Below, one piece after another: positions 51,608 through 62,190 of a DNA stretch of 64,000 bases. The notes below the pieces were generated by a model. The model ran no database searches, had not been told where the DNA came from, and saw nothing but the letters and a program-made list of their open reading frames with translations. Made by a program: the position numbers and the translations under genes. Origin of the DNA: Monodelphis domestica (taxonomy: Eukaryota > Chordata > Mammalia > Didelphimorphia > Didelphidae); assembly GCF_027887165.1 (NCBI RefSeq), contig NC_077232.1, positions 12,378,755-12,442,754 of the forward strand, in the 5' to 3' direction. Each line of letters opens with the position of its first letter. Within the stretch, counting starts at the first letter, position 1.

Positions 51608-52760
51608 ATGATATTTTATTTTTTCCAAATTACATGTAAAATTTTCTTTCTAACATTTGTTTTCTAAAACGTTGAGTTCCACATCCTTTCTGTCCCTTCT
51701 TCTCCTTCCTACTCCCTAAGATGGTAAGCAATTTCATATAGGCGATACTGGTGTGGTTGTACAAAACCTATTTCCATATTAGTCATGTTGTGCAAAAAGA
51801 CGTTATTAAAAAAAACAAAGTGATAAGTAGTCAGCTTCAATCTCATTGGCTCTTTCTCTGGCAATAGAGAGCATTTTTCATCAGGAATCCTTTGGTATTT
51901 TCTTGGATCATCATAGGGCTGAGATTTGCTAAGGCATTCATGGTAGATAATTTATTAGTAGATAATAAATCTATATAATTAATATAGAATAAAGTCACCT
52001 TATTGCTGTTCCTGGGCACGAGGTTCTCCTGGTTCTGCTCATGTCACTTTTCATCAGTTCATGTCCTTCCAGGTTTTTCTGAAACCCTTCAGCTCGTCAT
52101 TTTTAAAGCACAAAAATATTCCATTACAGTCATATACTCCAACTTCAACCATTCCCCAGTTGATGGATTTCCCCTTAATGTCTAGTTCTTTGTCATGGCA
52201 AAAAGAGCTATTATTGATATTTTTGTACAAATAAATCTTTTCTTCTTTAAAAAAAAAGTCTTTCTGGGATACAAACCTAGTAGCGGTACTGCTGGTTCAA
52301 AGGGTATTCACAGTTTTAGAGTCCTTTGGGCACAGTTCCAAATTGTTCTTCAGATCTTACAATTCCACCAACAATGCATTAGTGTCCTAATTTTCCCACA
52401 TCCCCTCCTACATTTATCACTTTCCTTTTCTGTCATATTAGCCCATCAGATAGCTGTGAGGTGGTATCTGAGTTGTTTTAATTTGCGTTTCTCAAATCAA
52501 TAGTGAGTTTAGAGCATTTTTTCCATATGGCTATAAATAGCTTTGATTTCTTCACCTAAAAACTGCCTATTTATGCCTTTTGATCATTTATCAATTGGGG
52601 AATGATTTGCATTCTGATACATTTGACTCAGTTTTCTATATATTAGAGAAATGAAGTCTTTATCAGAGATACTTGCTGCAAAAATTCCCCTCTAGTTTTC
52701 TGCTTCCCTTCTAATCTTGATAGCATTGGTTTTGCTTGTGCATAAACTTTAATTTATTAA
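51608..52760 (-). mobile_element. LINE-1 3' region, antisense (longest L1 relic)
   Basis: CATTCCCCAGTTGATGGATT, GGTACTGCTGGTTCAAAGGG, TTCCACCAACAATGCATTAG, CATCAGATAGCTGTGAGGTG and CAATTGGGGAATGATTTGCA. This is the characteristic series in the antisense of L1 3' sequence. Confidence 0.88.
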
Positions 52761-52985
52761 ATTATATTAATGTTAAGTTAGTAAAGTTTATTAAAATATT
52801 CAATTAATTAAATGAATGTTAAATTAGTGAACTTTATTAAAATATTAAATTCATTAAATGAATATTAAATTAGTTAAATTCATTATTAAATATTAAATTA
52901 ATTAAACAAATGTTAAATTAGTGAAATTCATTATTAAATATTAAATTAGTTCAATTTAATTAAATTAATAAATTTAATATAATCA
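52761..52985. repeat. AT-rich tandem repeat (AAATTAGT/ATTAAATATTAAATT units)
   Basis: About 225 bp of repeated TTAAATTAGTGAA, ATTAAAATATTAAATTCATT and similar, with a period of about 50 bp. Directly abuts the L1 relic. Confidence 0.85.
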
Positions 52986-53339
52986 AAATGACTCATTTGA
53001 CATCTAGTAATGTTCTCTATCTATTTTGTGTGTCATAAATTCTTCCTTTATCTATAGGTCTGATAAGTAGATTATTCCATGGGAAATGCACATCATGTGG
53101 GCTTTGTTTTTGCTTTTTTTTTTTTTAGGACAGGAGGGAAATAGAGGGAAAAAGTAAATAGATTTTTGTTCATTGAAAAACGTATAAAATTAAATGTTAT
53201 GAAATGAGTGCAGAGTTTCACATCAGTCTCTCTATTGCTCAGCTGAAAGCATTTTAAATTGCCCTGATCCCTCGGTGAGTCCTTAAGTGGCTTGGATGAG
53301 GGTGAAGGAGGGATGGGGCATTGTGGTGGTCTCTCCCCT

Positions 53340-53925
53340 TCCAATCCATCCTCTACTCAGCTCCCAAAGGGATCTTCAGGTCTGATGATGGCTATCCCCA
53401 CCCTGGAACTCCACTCAATAAACTCACTGGCTCTCTCTTCCCTCCAGAGTCAAATATAAAATCTGATGGCATTGAAAGCTGTTCCTTCCTGCCCCCACCC
53501 ACCTCTAGTCTTCTTACACCTCCCCCTCCCCTTTCCCTACATTCCAGGGATAGTTCCCTTTTCTATTTCTCACACAAAACCCTTCATCTCCAGACTCCAG
53601 GCATTTCCCCTGGCAGTTCCCCAAGCCTGGAACGCCTCTCTCCTCTTGGCTTTTATGACTTCCTTTAAGTCCTAGTGGAAATCCCAGAAACCTTTTGGGG
53701 TCCACATTCATTCTAGTTTCTTCCCTCTGTTGATTATCTCCAAGTTACCCTGTCTGTACCTTGTTTGCCCATAGCTGATTCCATGTGGTCTCCCCATCAG
53801 ACTGGAAGCTCCTTGAGGGCAAAAACTGTCTTTGTCTTTCTTTGCCCCCACCCCCCATGCTCAGTACAAGTTCCTGGCACACAGTAGGAGCTTAATAAAT
53901 GTTTGTTGACTCATTGGTGGAGTGC
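53340..53925 (+). mobile_element. L2/L3/CR1-like 3' region
   Basis: CCCAAGCCTGGAACGCCTCT, GACTTCCTTTAAGTCCTAGTG, AGACTGGAAGCTCCTTGAGG and CACACAGTAGGAGCTTAATAA ATG in canonical order. Confidence 0.75.
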
Positions 53926-55140
53926 TAGGAGCCCTGGACTTGGAGTCAAGTGGGCTGCAATACTTACTAGATGAGCTGTTTTAGTTTTCTGATTTTACTC
54001 TGCTGGTCTGTAAAATGGGGCTTTTTACTTAGTCAACTTTCTTGCGTGGTTATAGTGAGGAAACACTGTATGTTGTAAAGCTTTCTATGGTCCCGGAGTT
54101 CTCCAGTGCCTGGGGGGAGGGATAGGGGGTGGAGAGCTCAGTGCTGGCCTTAGGGAGCAGCAGCTCTGGCAGTGGCATCTCTGTGCCTTTTGGCACCCGG
54201 GAAAAATCCAGCTGGGGTGGCGGTGGGGCATATAGATATTGGTAGACAGCACAACCACTGGACCACTTGTGTCTGTCCCCCTCCTGAAGCTAGAGTGGCC
54301 TGAGCCCCTGCTGCCTCGCCTTCCCCCGGTGCTGCTTCCTCAGCCCCTTTTGTGGCTTGGGAGACAGGGATCTGGGAAGCATTTGGATTGGGGGTCTCCA
54401 GACCACTGGGGAGAGAAAAGCCGCCCCTTAAATACTGGTACCTGGGGAAAGCCCAATTGTCTCAGCTCAGGTTACTGCTCCAAATTCAGGAAGCTAGGGC
54501 TAGACAAGCTTCTCCCTGCCTCGTCCGCCTTCTCTGAGGGTCCTCAGCGGGAACCCCCCTAATCCGATTCCTCCATCTGATTTATGTGCTGGAGAATGGG
54601 GGAGTTCCTGCTTTGGGGACAGAGACGCCGGCCACGGAAGCCCTGTACCTCCCAGAGACAAAGAGCTGCCCTGGCACCCAATGAGACCCCATAAACATCC
54701 TGGCTCCCAGTTGGGCAGCTGCCTCCCCGGAGGGCTGATGGGTACAGAAAGAAGCTATTGCTCTGGGCCGTGTGACCCATCATCCATACGACGAATCCAA
54801 GGCTGCACCTGAGGACAGACAGTCACGGGCTATTGGGGTTTAGTGCCATGGGACCAAGTCCAGACAGATGAGCTTGGCCCAAGGGCAAGTGTTTGCCAAC
54901 TGCTTTCAATCCCCCGTTGCCTGGTTACCGGCTTAAAGCTCCACTTCTCCAGCATCCCGCAGGAGGACCCAGGGACAACGGACATCCTTGATAAGTGAAG
55001 GAGGACAATAGAGGGGAGGGAGCGGCCCGCCTAGTGAAGAAGCCAGTCAGACCCCCGCGGGGCACCGCTCTCCATAGTACTAGCAAAGTCTAGGTTTATC
55101 ACTCTGCAGAGATATTTCTACAGACATTCGTTTATAAAAC
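53926..55140. other. Intergenic DNA with a unique block at 54.1-55.1 kb
   Basis: MIR-like remnant at 53930-54090. 54100-55080 is unique and relatively GC-rich, with an AACCAC (RUNX-type) word at 54251-54256. No reading frame with recognisable homology. Confidence 0.5.
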
Positions 55141-55149
55141 TGGCCATTT

Positions 55150-55640
55150 AAGGCCATTTAACAAGTCTGCGTTAAGTCCCTTTGGTGGATGTAGACATTT
55201 TGCTAGGTGCGGAGGATTAAAGAAGATAAAGCCAGAGTCCCGGCCCTCAGGTAGCTACAGTTTACTAGAGGGAGAACTTATACGTAGTTGAGTCAATAGA
55301 AAATATGTTCAGAGTAATATAGTGTGATGGGGAGAGGAAGGGTACTGCCAACTGGGACAACCAGAAAAGCCTCTTAAAGGAGGGGGCTCTTGAGCAGAGC
55401 CTTGAAGGAAGCTAGGTATTTTAAGAGGGCAGCTAGGCAGATAAGAGTATAAGCCCTAGATTCAGGAGGACCTGGATTCAAATCTAATACTTTCTAGCCA
55501 TGTGACCCTGGGCAAGTCACTTAACCCTGATTCCCTAGTCCTTGCCACTTAGAATTGATGCTGAGAAGGAAGGGAAGATTTTGTTTTTTATTTTTTTTTG
55601 TTTTTTGTTTGTTTGTTTTTGTTTTTTAATTTTAAGAAAG
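55150..55640 (+). mobile_element. Dispersed repeat (55150-55420) followed by a family A-like SINE (55424-55640)
   Basis: First part: AACAAGTCTGCGTTAAGTCC, CCCGGCCCTCAGGTAGCTAC and GCCTTGAAGGAAGCTAGG. Second part: GGGCAGCTAGGCAGATAAGA, GTGACCCTGGGCAAGTCACTT and CTAGTCCTTGCCAC, with an atypical T-rich tail. Confidence 0.65.
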
Positions 55641-57847
55641 AAAGGTAAAAAGGTAAAAAATAAAGGAAGGCAAGGGGCACAGCTTCTGAAAAGTCATGGA
55701 GGTAGGAGATGGGAGGGTGGGTACGGAGAACAGCAAGCTGGAATGTGGGATGCAAAGGGAGAAGTGAAATCCTAGCAGACACATGTCTGCTACATATATG
55801 TATGTATACAAATAGACATAGTTTCACATAGGCATGCTTAAATCACACACACACATGCCTGCATTTGTGTATATATGTGTGTGGCAGATGAATATGGTCA
55901 CCTTTCCTAATTCCCCTCATGCCTTTGTATATTTATCTTTCTATATATCTTGTATTTATCTGTCTGTTTACATACTGGATCTGCTGAATAAAACACAAGT
56001 TCTTGAGTGTGAGGGAATTGTTTTCATTTCTAACTTTGTTTCCACAGTGCCTAGCACTGCCCCTAGTATACAGTAGGTTGCTTAAGCAATGCTTATTGAT
56101 GGAGGATGGATGGATAGTTGAATTGAATGCATGAATGAATGACTATAAGTTTGTCAGTGTAGGGAACTCCAGTGTGAGAACTTCTTCCACCAAATCAGGT
56201 CACAATCCTAAAACTTAATAACTAAGCCCTAGACACTGCTTGAGGTGATAGAAAAGCAATGACTTGCCCAGGGTCACACAGCTAATAAGTGTCAGAGGTG
56301 GAATTTGAACCAAATCTTTTAATGACTCCAAGCTTAGAATTCTTTCTGCCAGTCATGCAAAGAAATTGGTTCAATGAACTCCAATTCTGTCTTTCTTTCC
56401 CCACGATGCATAGCACAAGTTCTTACTGCCTTTTAGATAGTTTTGGGAGTTATATCCAGCCTGGTGATAAGCATCCCTGAGTGTAGCCTGGCTGGTCCTC
56501 TATGAAGGTCACACAGTCCCTCCTTGGACCTTTTCTAGCATTGTAGAAACTTCCAGAAGCTAGTTCAGTTGGGATGGGCTTAGAAGTCCTTCCCTGCGTC
56601 ATCCTCCCAGCAGAGTGAGACCTCATAGCAGTAGACAGAAAATCCTCATCCATAAGACTTTTGGCTTATATTCTACAGACACATTTTCCTTTGGGGTTCT
56701 ATGGATGATGCGAGGAATTTCATCTCTTATTCTCAAGCCATACACACGTAGGTATATGGAATAAACACAAGTCACACATACCCATTGTTCAATTCAAGTG
56801 CCACCATGCATGGGTAAATCCCGAATACAGATCTTATACAACAATGCTCCCAACCTCCCAGCTGTTAGTCATAATTCAGTGTAACCTCCTCATTTCACAG
56901 TGGAGGAGACAGAACAGAAAAGGGACCTGCCCAATGATTCCCAATGAGTGAGTCAAGTTAACTCAAAAAAAATTTTTAAGTACTTAACTAGAAACATGTA
57001 CAAACTAACTGAATGGCCTTGGCAAGTCACTTAATATTGATTTGCCTCAGTTTCCTCTTCTGTAAAATGGAGATAAAAATAGTCTTCCCAAGACTGTTGT
57101 GAAGATCAAATGAGATAATAATTATTTAGCCATAGTGCCTGACTCTTAGTAAGTGCTATATATGTCATCATCATCATTATTATCATTATTATTATTAGTT
57201 AATATATTATTATATTGAAAGAAAGAGAAGTCCTGCCTTCAAGGTGCTTCCATCTCATTTGGGGAAGATAAGATATAAAAGGCAATTGGGAGAAAGAGTG
57301 GAGGGAGAGAAGGGTAAACAAAATCCAGAGAGGCAGGATGTAGCCTGGAGAGGAATGGAGATTGGTTGGCCTGAGAGCTTTCTTTAAATGGAGGTTCTGG
57401 GGGAATCAGCAAATTAGTGGGAGAAACCACAGGAATTGAATTGTACTTCCAGTGTAAGAAGTCCAGGGGAGGAAGAGGTGGGCTTAGTGCATGCCTCATT
57501 CTTTCATCATCAATTTTTCCAAACACTTCTGCTATCAACTTCTCTTCTTCATTTCTCAAATGGATGTCTTTTCCTTTATTCATCCATTGCTTCTTTCTCT
57601 GCATTTTCTTTTTGGTGCCTGAAATATCCCACAATGAAAATCTCATCAAATCCCTTTGGGAAATCTATTTCTTTTTTTAATTACCTTTTTATTGACATCT
57701 GTTTGTTCTTAGTTTACTTTCATTCTGAATGTGTTCTCCTCTGGCCCAGAGCCAATCTTTGTAAGGAAAAATTAAAAAATAAGAAAGGAAAAAGAAAATA
57801 TTTTAGCAAATTTCACAGTACATCAATCGAGGCTGACATGTGCTGTC
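55641..57847. other. Intergenic DNA, AT-richer, repeats and no gene
   Basis: L2/L3-like tail near 55990-56110 (GTGCCTAGCACTGCCCCTAG ... TTGATGGAGG). MIR-like at 56190-56340 and 57005-57200. A TTATTATTAT run lies at about 57170-57215. A dispersed relic is at 57230-57420. No coding homology. Confidence 0.5.
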
Positions 57848-58488
57848 CTTTCTTCTTTCTTCTTCTTCTTCTTCTTCTTCTCTTCTTCTTCTTCTTCTTC
57901 TTCTTCTTCTTCTTCTTCTTCTTCTTCTTCTTCTTCTTCTTCTTCTTCTTCTTCTTCTTCTTCTTCTTCTTCTTCTTCTTCTTCTTCTTCTTCTTCTTCT
58001 TCTTCTTCTTCTTCTTCTTCTTCTTCTTCTTCTCCTTCTTCTCCTTCTTCTCCTTCTTCTTCTTCTTCTCTTCTTTCTTCTTCTTCTTCTTCTTCTTCTT
58101 CTTCTTCTTCTTCTTCTTCTTCTTCTTCTTCTTCTTCTTCCTTCTTCTCCTTCTTCTCCTTCTTCTCCTTCTTCTCCTTCTTCTTCTCTTCTTCTTCTTT
58201 CTTCTTCTTCTTCTTCTTCTTCTTCTTCTTCTTCTTCTTCTTCTTCTCTTCTTCTCCTGTCTTCTCCTTCTTCTCCTTCTTCTCCTTCTTCTTCTTCTTC
58301 TTCTTCTTCTTCTTCTTCTTCTTCTTCTTCTTCTTCTTCTTCTTCTTCTTCTTCTTCTTCTTCTTCTTCTTCTTCTTCTTCTTCTTCTTCTTCTTCTTCT
58401 TCTTCTTCTTCTTCTTCTTCTTCTTCTTCTTCTTCTTCTTCTTCTTCTTCTTCTTCTTCTTCTTCCTTTTCTTCCTCCTCTCTCTTCA
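57848..58488. repeat. Large TTC/GAA trinucleotide tract
   Basis: About 640 bp, almost all TTC on the + strand (GAA on the other), with a few CTCC and TCTTC interruptions near 58030-58075, 58140-58200 and 58250-58290. Long Phe/Leu/Ser and Glu/Arg frames across it are artefacts. Confidence 0.98.
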
Positions 58489-58699
58489 TCTAGAAATGCC
58501 TTGACTATAGATTCATGTTATATTAAATAAAATTGTTTCTGGTAGACATGAGGCTCAATTACTGGGTGTTTTACTCATATTACTACATTTTCTCAGACCC
58601 TCACCTCTCTAGTGGAGGGACAGAGTTACATTTCCTCATCCCTTGAAACCTAACTTCATTATTATGATGATACAGTGTTCAGTTTCAGTTTTACTCCAG

Positions 58700-58925
58700 A
58701 CCTGGAGTCAGGAAGATTATTCTTCCTCAGTTCAAATCTGACCTCAGACACTTTCTAGCTGTGTGATCCTGGGCAAGCCACTTCACCCTGTTTGCTTCAG
58801 TTTCCTCATATGTGAAATCAGCTGGAGAAAGAAATGGCAAACTACTCTAGTATCTTTCCCAAGAAAACCCCAAATGGAGTCACAAAGAGTCAGACCCAAC
58901 TGAAAAAACAACTAAACAACAATTC
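58700..58925 (+). mobile_element. SINE family B, sense
   Basis: GACCTGGAGTCAGGAAGATT, GTTTCCTCATATGTGAAATC, CAAGAAAACCCCAAATGGAG, GAGTCAGACCCAACTGAAAA. Confidence 0.92.
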
Positions 58926-60092
58926 TTTATAGAGGTTTCTTTCCTGGTTCTGATTAATCACTTTGCATCAACTCATCCAAGGCTTCCCAAGTTTCTCTGA
59001 AACTGTACCTCTGGCCATTTCTTCCAGCACAACGATATTCCCTTCCTTCCATAAAGCTTAATGTCTTCAGCCATTTCCAGATTAATGGGAGGCCCACTTA
59101 TCTCAAGCAATGTTGACACAAGGAGATTGCTGATTAGTGAATGAATTGAGGATTTGGCAACAGAGACAAGTTCCCTCCTTTCCTAATGCGATATTCCATG
59201 GGAGATGAACTCTTCGGAGCTTTTAATGGAATTCTTTAGGTTATGATTCTGAATAACCCTAGGAAGCCATGAGATGAAGTAGGAGGAGGCTGCTGAGTCA
59301 CAGAATTTCTGAGCTGGGAGGGATGCTAAAGATCACTTACTCCAACACTGTTATTTTATATTTGGGGAAACCGAGGCAGAGAAAGGAAAACCAATTTTGC
59401 CCCCAGTCATATAACAAGTTAGTGGCAGGGCCAGAATGGATCCCCCACATCTTCTGAATCCCACAATGTCTCCCCTGTCCCACCCCCTACCCCACCACAC
59501 CCTCTGACTCTTTCTTCATGTGCTGCCCACCCTGGGCTTTTCCTTTTATAGTAAACATTTCTCTTCCTTAAAAACCTGCTGCTTCTGAGGCCATGGGGAG
59601 CATTAAGTGAGTGAGGGTGGCAGTGGGGGGGGGGGGGGAGGAGCCTGTGACAAGGCAAAGAAAGTCAGGGAGGTACAGGCTGTGAGCTAAAGAAAGTTCA
59701 CGTGGAGGCATGGGTACATGCCATCTGGGACAGGACCTTCAAGCATCCTTTTAGTCTCCTTCCCTATTTGGAGTCGGGGTAGGGGTTAGACCTCAGTCAC
59801 ACTCTGAACATCAGTCACAGAGCTTATAAATTGGCTTCTTGGTCCTGAATATGGGAGTCAGGCTCAGTCAAAAGAGGCAGCAGACAGGGAGGCCCTGCAG
59901 GATTCTGCCAGGGACCAAAGATCATCTACCCCAACTCTGTTATTTTATATTTGGAGAAACTGAGGCAGACAAAGGAAAACCAATTGACCCAAGTAATATA
60001 ACAAGTAAATGCTTGGAAGGCAGAAAAGTAGAACCAGCAATTCATAGGATTTGGAGATGGAAGTTCTTTGGAAGTCAGAAATTCTGTGTTTG
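58926..60092. other. Intergenic DNA with relics
   Basis: L1-like antisense relic at about 58930-59090 (CATCAACTCATCCAAGGCTT, ATAAAGCTTAATGTCTTCAG). MIR-like copies at 59290-59460 and 59900-60020. A 14-nt G run is at about 59624-59637. No gene. Confidence 0.5.
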
Positions 60093-60352
60093 GAGGTAGC
60101 TAGGTGGTGCAGTGGATAGAGCACTGAGTTTAGAATCAGGAAGACCAGCTTTCATGAGTTCAAATCTGGCCTCAGTGACTTCTTTGCTGTGTGACCTTGG
60201 GCAAATCACTTTACCCTGTTTGCCTCAGTTTCCTCATCTGTAAAATGAGCCAGAAAAGGAAATGGCCAACCAGTCCAGTATCTATGCCAAGAAAACTGCA
60301 AATGGGATCATGAAAAGTTGGGCAGGACTGAAGTCACTGAACACCAACAAAA
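60093..60352 (+). mobile_element. SINE family B, sense, near full length
   Basis: GGAGGTAGCTAGGTGGTGCA, GTGGATAGAGCACTGAG, GAGTTCAAATCTGGCCTCAG, CCTCAGTTTCCTCATCTG, GCCAAGAAAACTGCAAATGG. Confidence 0.94.
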
Positions 60353-61344
60353 TTCAGTTGTGTTTGCTACTGCCACTGCCACTCCCACCCCAAAACTGTC
60401 CCACCCGTGGGTCAGGTCTCCTGGGCTCTCTAGGCTTTAGAGTCCTCATGGTTGCCAAGGGCAGGCTAGACACAGTGAACTGGGGCTTAGAGTCTAGGGT
60501 GGAGATAACAATAATCTAGAATGGAGGCATCGGAAGAGAACGAGGGGCCAATGGCACTGAGGGGGGAGAAAGAGAATGAGCACCTTATGCTTATGCCAGC
60601 TTGATATCATCTCACTTTATAAGGATTGTTTATAAATATTATCTCCTTATTGAGCCCTGCAACCCTGGGAGGCACGTGCTCCTAGGACCCCCATTTTACA
60701 GGTAAGTAAACTGAGGCAGACAATACTCAGAAGACTTGCCTGTAGGTAGTAAGTGTCTGAGGCCAGATTTAAACTCTGATCTTCCTGCCTCCAGGCTGAG
60801 CACTCTTTCCACTGGGCTCTGTTGCCTGAGGGAGGCTGAGAATCAGATTGAGTCACTATTGTAAGGCAGAAGAGCAGTAAGGGCTAGGCAGCTGGTGTTA
60901 AGTGTCTTGCCCAGGGCCCCACAGCTAGGAAGTGTCTGAGGCTGGTTTTGAACTCAGGAAGATGTCTTTCTGACTCCAGGCCTGGCGTCCGCGGGGCCAG
61001 CTAGCTGCCCTGCTACTCATTTTACAGATAGGCAACCCGAGGCAGAGAGACTTAAGTGACTTCCCTGGGAGCGCACAGCTGAGGTTGGTTCTGACCTGAA
61101 GTCTGGTGGATTCTTTCAACACTGTCTAAACGCCATCCACTGTGCGCTGAGCTGTCTCCTGTCTAAACTGAAGGGCTTGTGCTCCATGAGAGCCACCTCT
61201 AAGGCTTCTGGGATGTGTTCTATCTGGACAAGGAGCATCGAGCGCCATCTGTGAGCAGGATGGGGAGGCTGGGGAGGAATGTTGATGCTCTCAGGACCTT
61301 GGAATACTATCGGATGTTTTCCTTTGGCTCGTTGTGCTGGGACT
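60353..61344. other. Intergenic DNA with SINE fragments
   Basis: An antisense MIR/SINE copy at about 60650-60830, an antisense family A fragment at 60862-61012 (GGGCTAGGCAGCTGGTGTTA ... CAGCTAGCTGCCC) and another MIR-like piece at 61015-61110. No gene. Confidence 0.55.
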
Positions 61345-62190
61345 TTAAGGAGGGAGGGAGAAGAAGGGGGGAGACAGAGAGGAGGAAAGAGAAAGGGAGG
61401 AGGGAAAGAAAGAAAGAGGGAGAGAGGGATAGAGACAGAGGGAGAGAGTGAGGGAGAGAGAAAGGGAGGAAGGAGAGAAAGAGGGAGAGAGAGGGAGGGA
61501 GGGAGAGAAAGAGGGAAGGAGGAAAGAAATAGATGGAAAGAGAAAGGGAGAAGGGAAAGAAAGAAAGAGGGAGAGAGAGACAGAAAGAGAGGGAGGGGGG
61601 AGAGAGAGGAGAGAAGGAGGGTGAGACAGAGTGAGAGAGACAGTGTGGGGGGGAGATAAAGAAAAGGGGGTAGGGAGGGAGAGAGACAGGGAGGAGGGAG
61701 AGGAAGAGGGAGAGAGAGACGGAGAAAAAGGGAGAGAGAGAGAGGGAGAGAGAGACAGAGAAAGAGGGAGAGGGAGGGAGAGAGAAAGGGAGGAGGGAGA
61801 GAGAGAAGGAGGGAGGGAAAGAAAGGGAAAGAGGGAGGGAGGAGAGAAAGAGACATGGAGAGAGAAAGGGAGGAGGGAAAGAAAGAGAGGGAGAGGAAGA
61901 AAGAAAGGGAGGAGGGAGAGAAAGAAAGTGGGAGAGAGACAGAGAAAGAGGGGGAGAGAAGAGAGAAGGAGGGTGAGACAGTGTGAGAGACAGTGTGGGG
62001 GGAGAGAAAGAAAGAGGGGAAGGGAGGGAGAGAGACAGGGAGCAAGGAGAGGGAGAGGGAGAGAGAGGGAGGGAGAGAGAAAGGGAGGAGGGAAAGAAAG
62101 AGAGGCAGAGACAGAGAGAGGAGAGAGATAGAGACATAGAGGAGAGAGGGAGGGAGAGACAGAGAGAGTGGGGGGGGGGGGAGAAAGCAT
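61345..62190. repeat. GA-rich satellite with about 352-bp higher-order period
   Basis: About 850 bp of GGGAGAGAGA, GAAAGAAAGAG and GGAGGGAG words. A landmark GAGAAGGAGGGTGAGACAG followed by CAGTGTGGGGGG occurs at 61611 and again at 61963. The Ser/Leu/Pro and Arg/Glu-rich frames are artefacts. Confidence 0.95.

Noticed and set aside
57436..58530. 364-residue Phe/Leu-rich frame and antisense Glu/Arg-rich frame
   Set aside because: Both are translations of the TTC/GAA tract.
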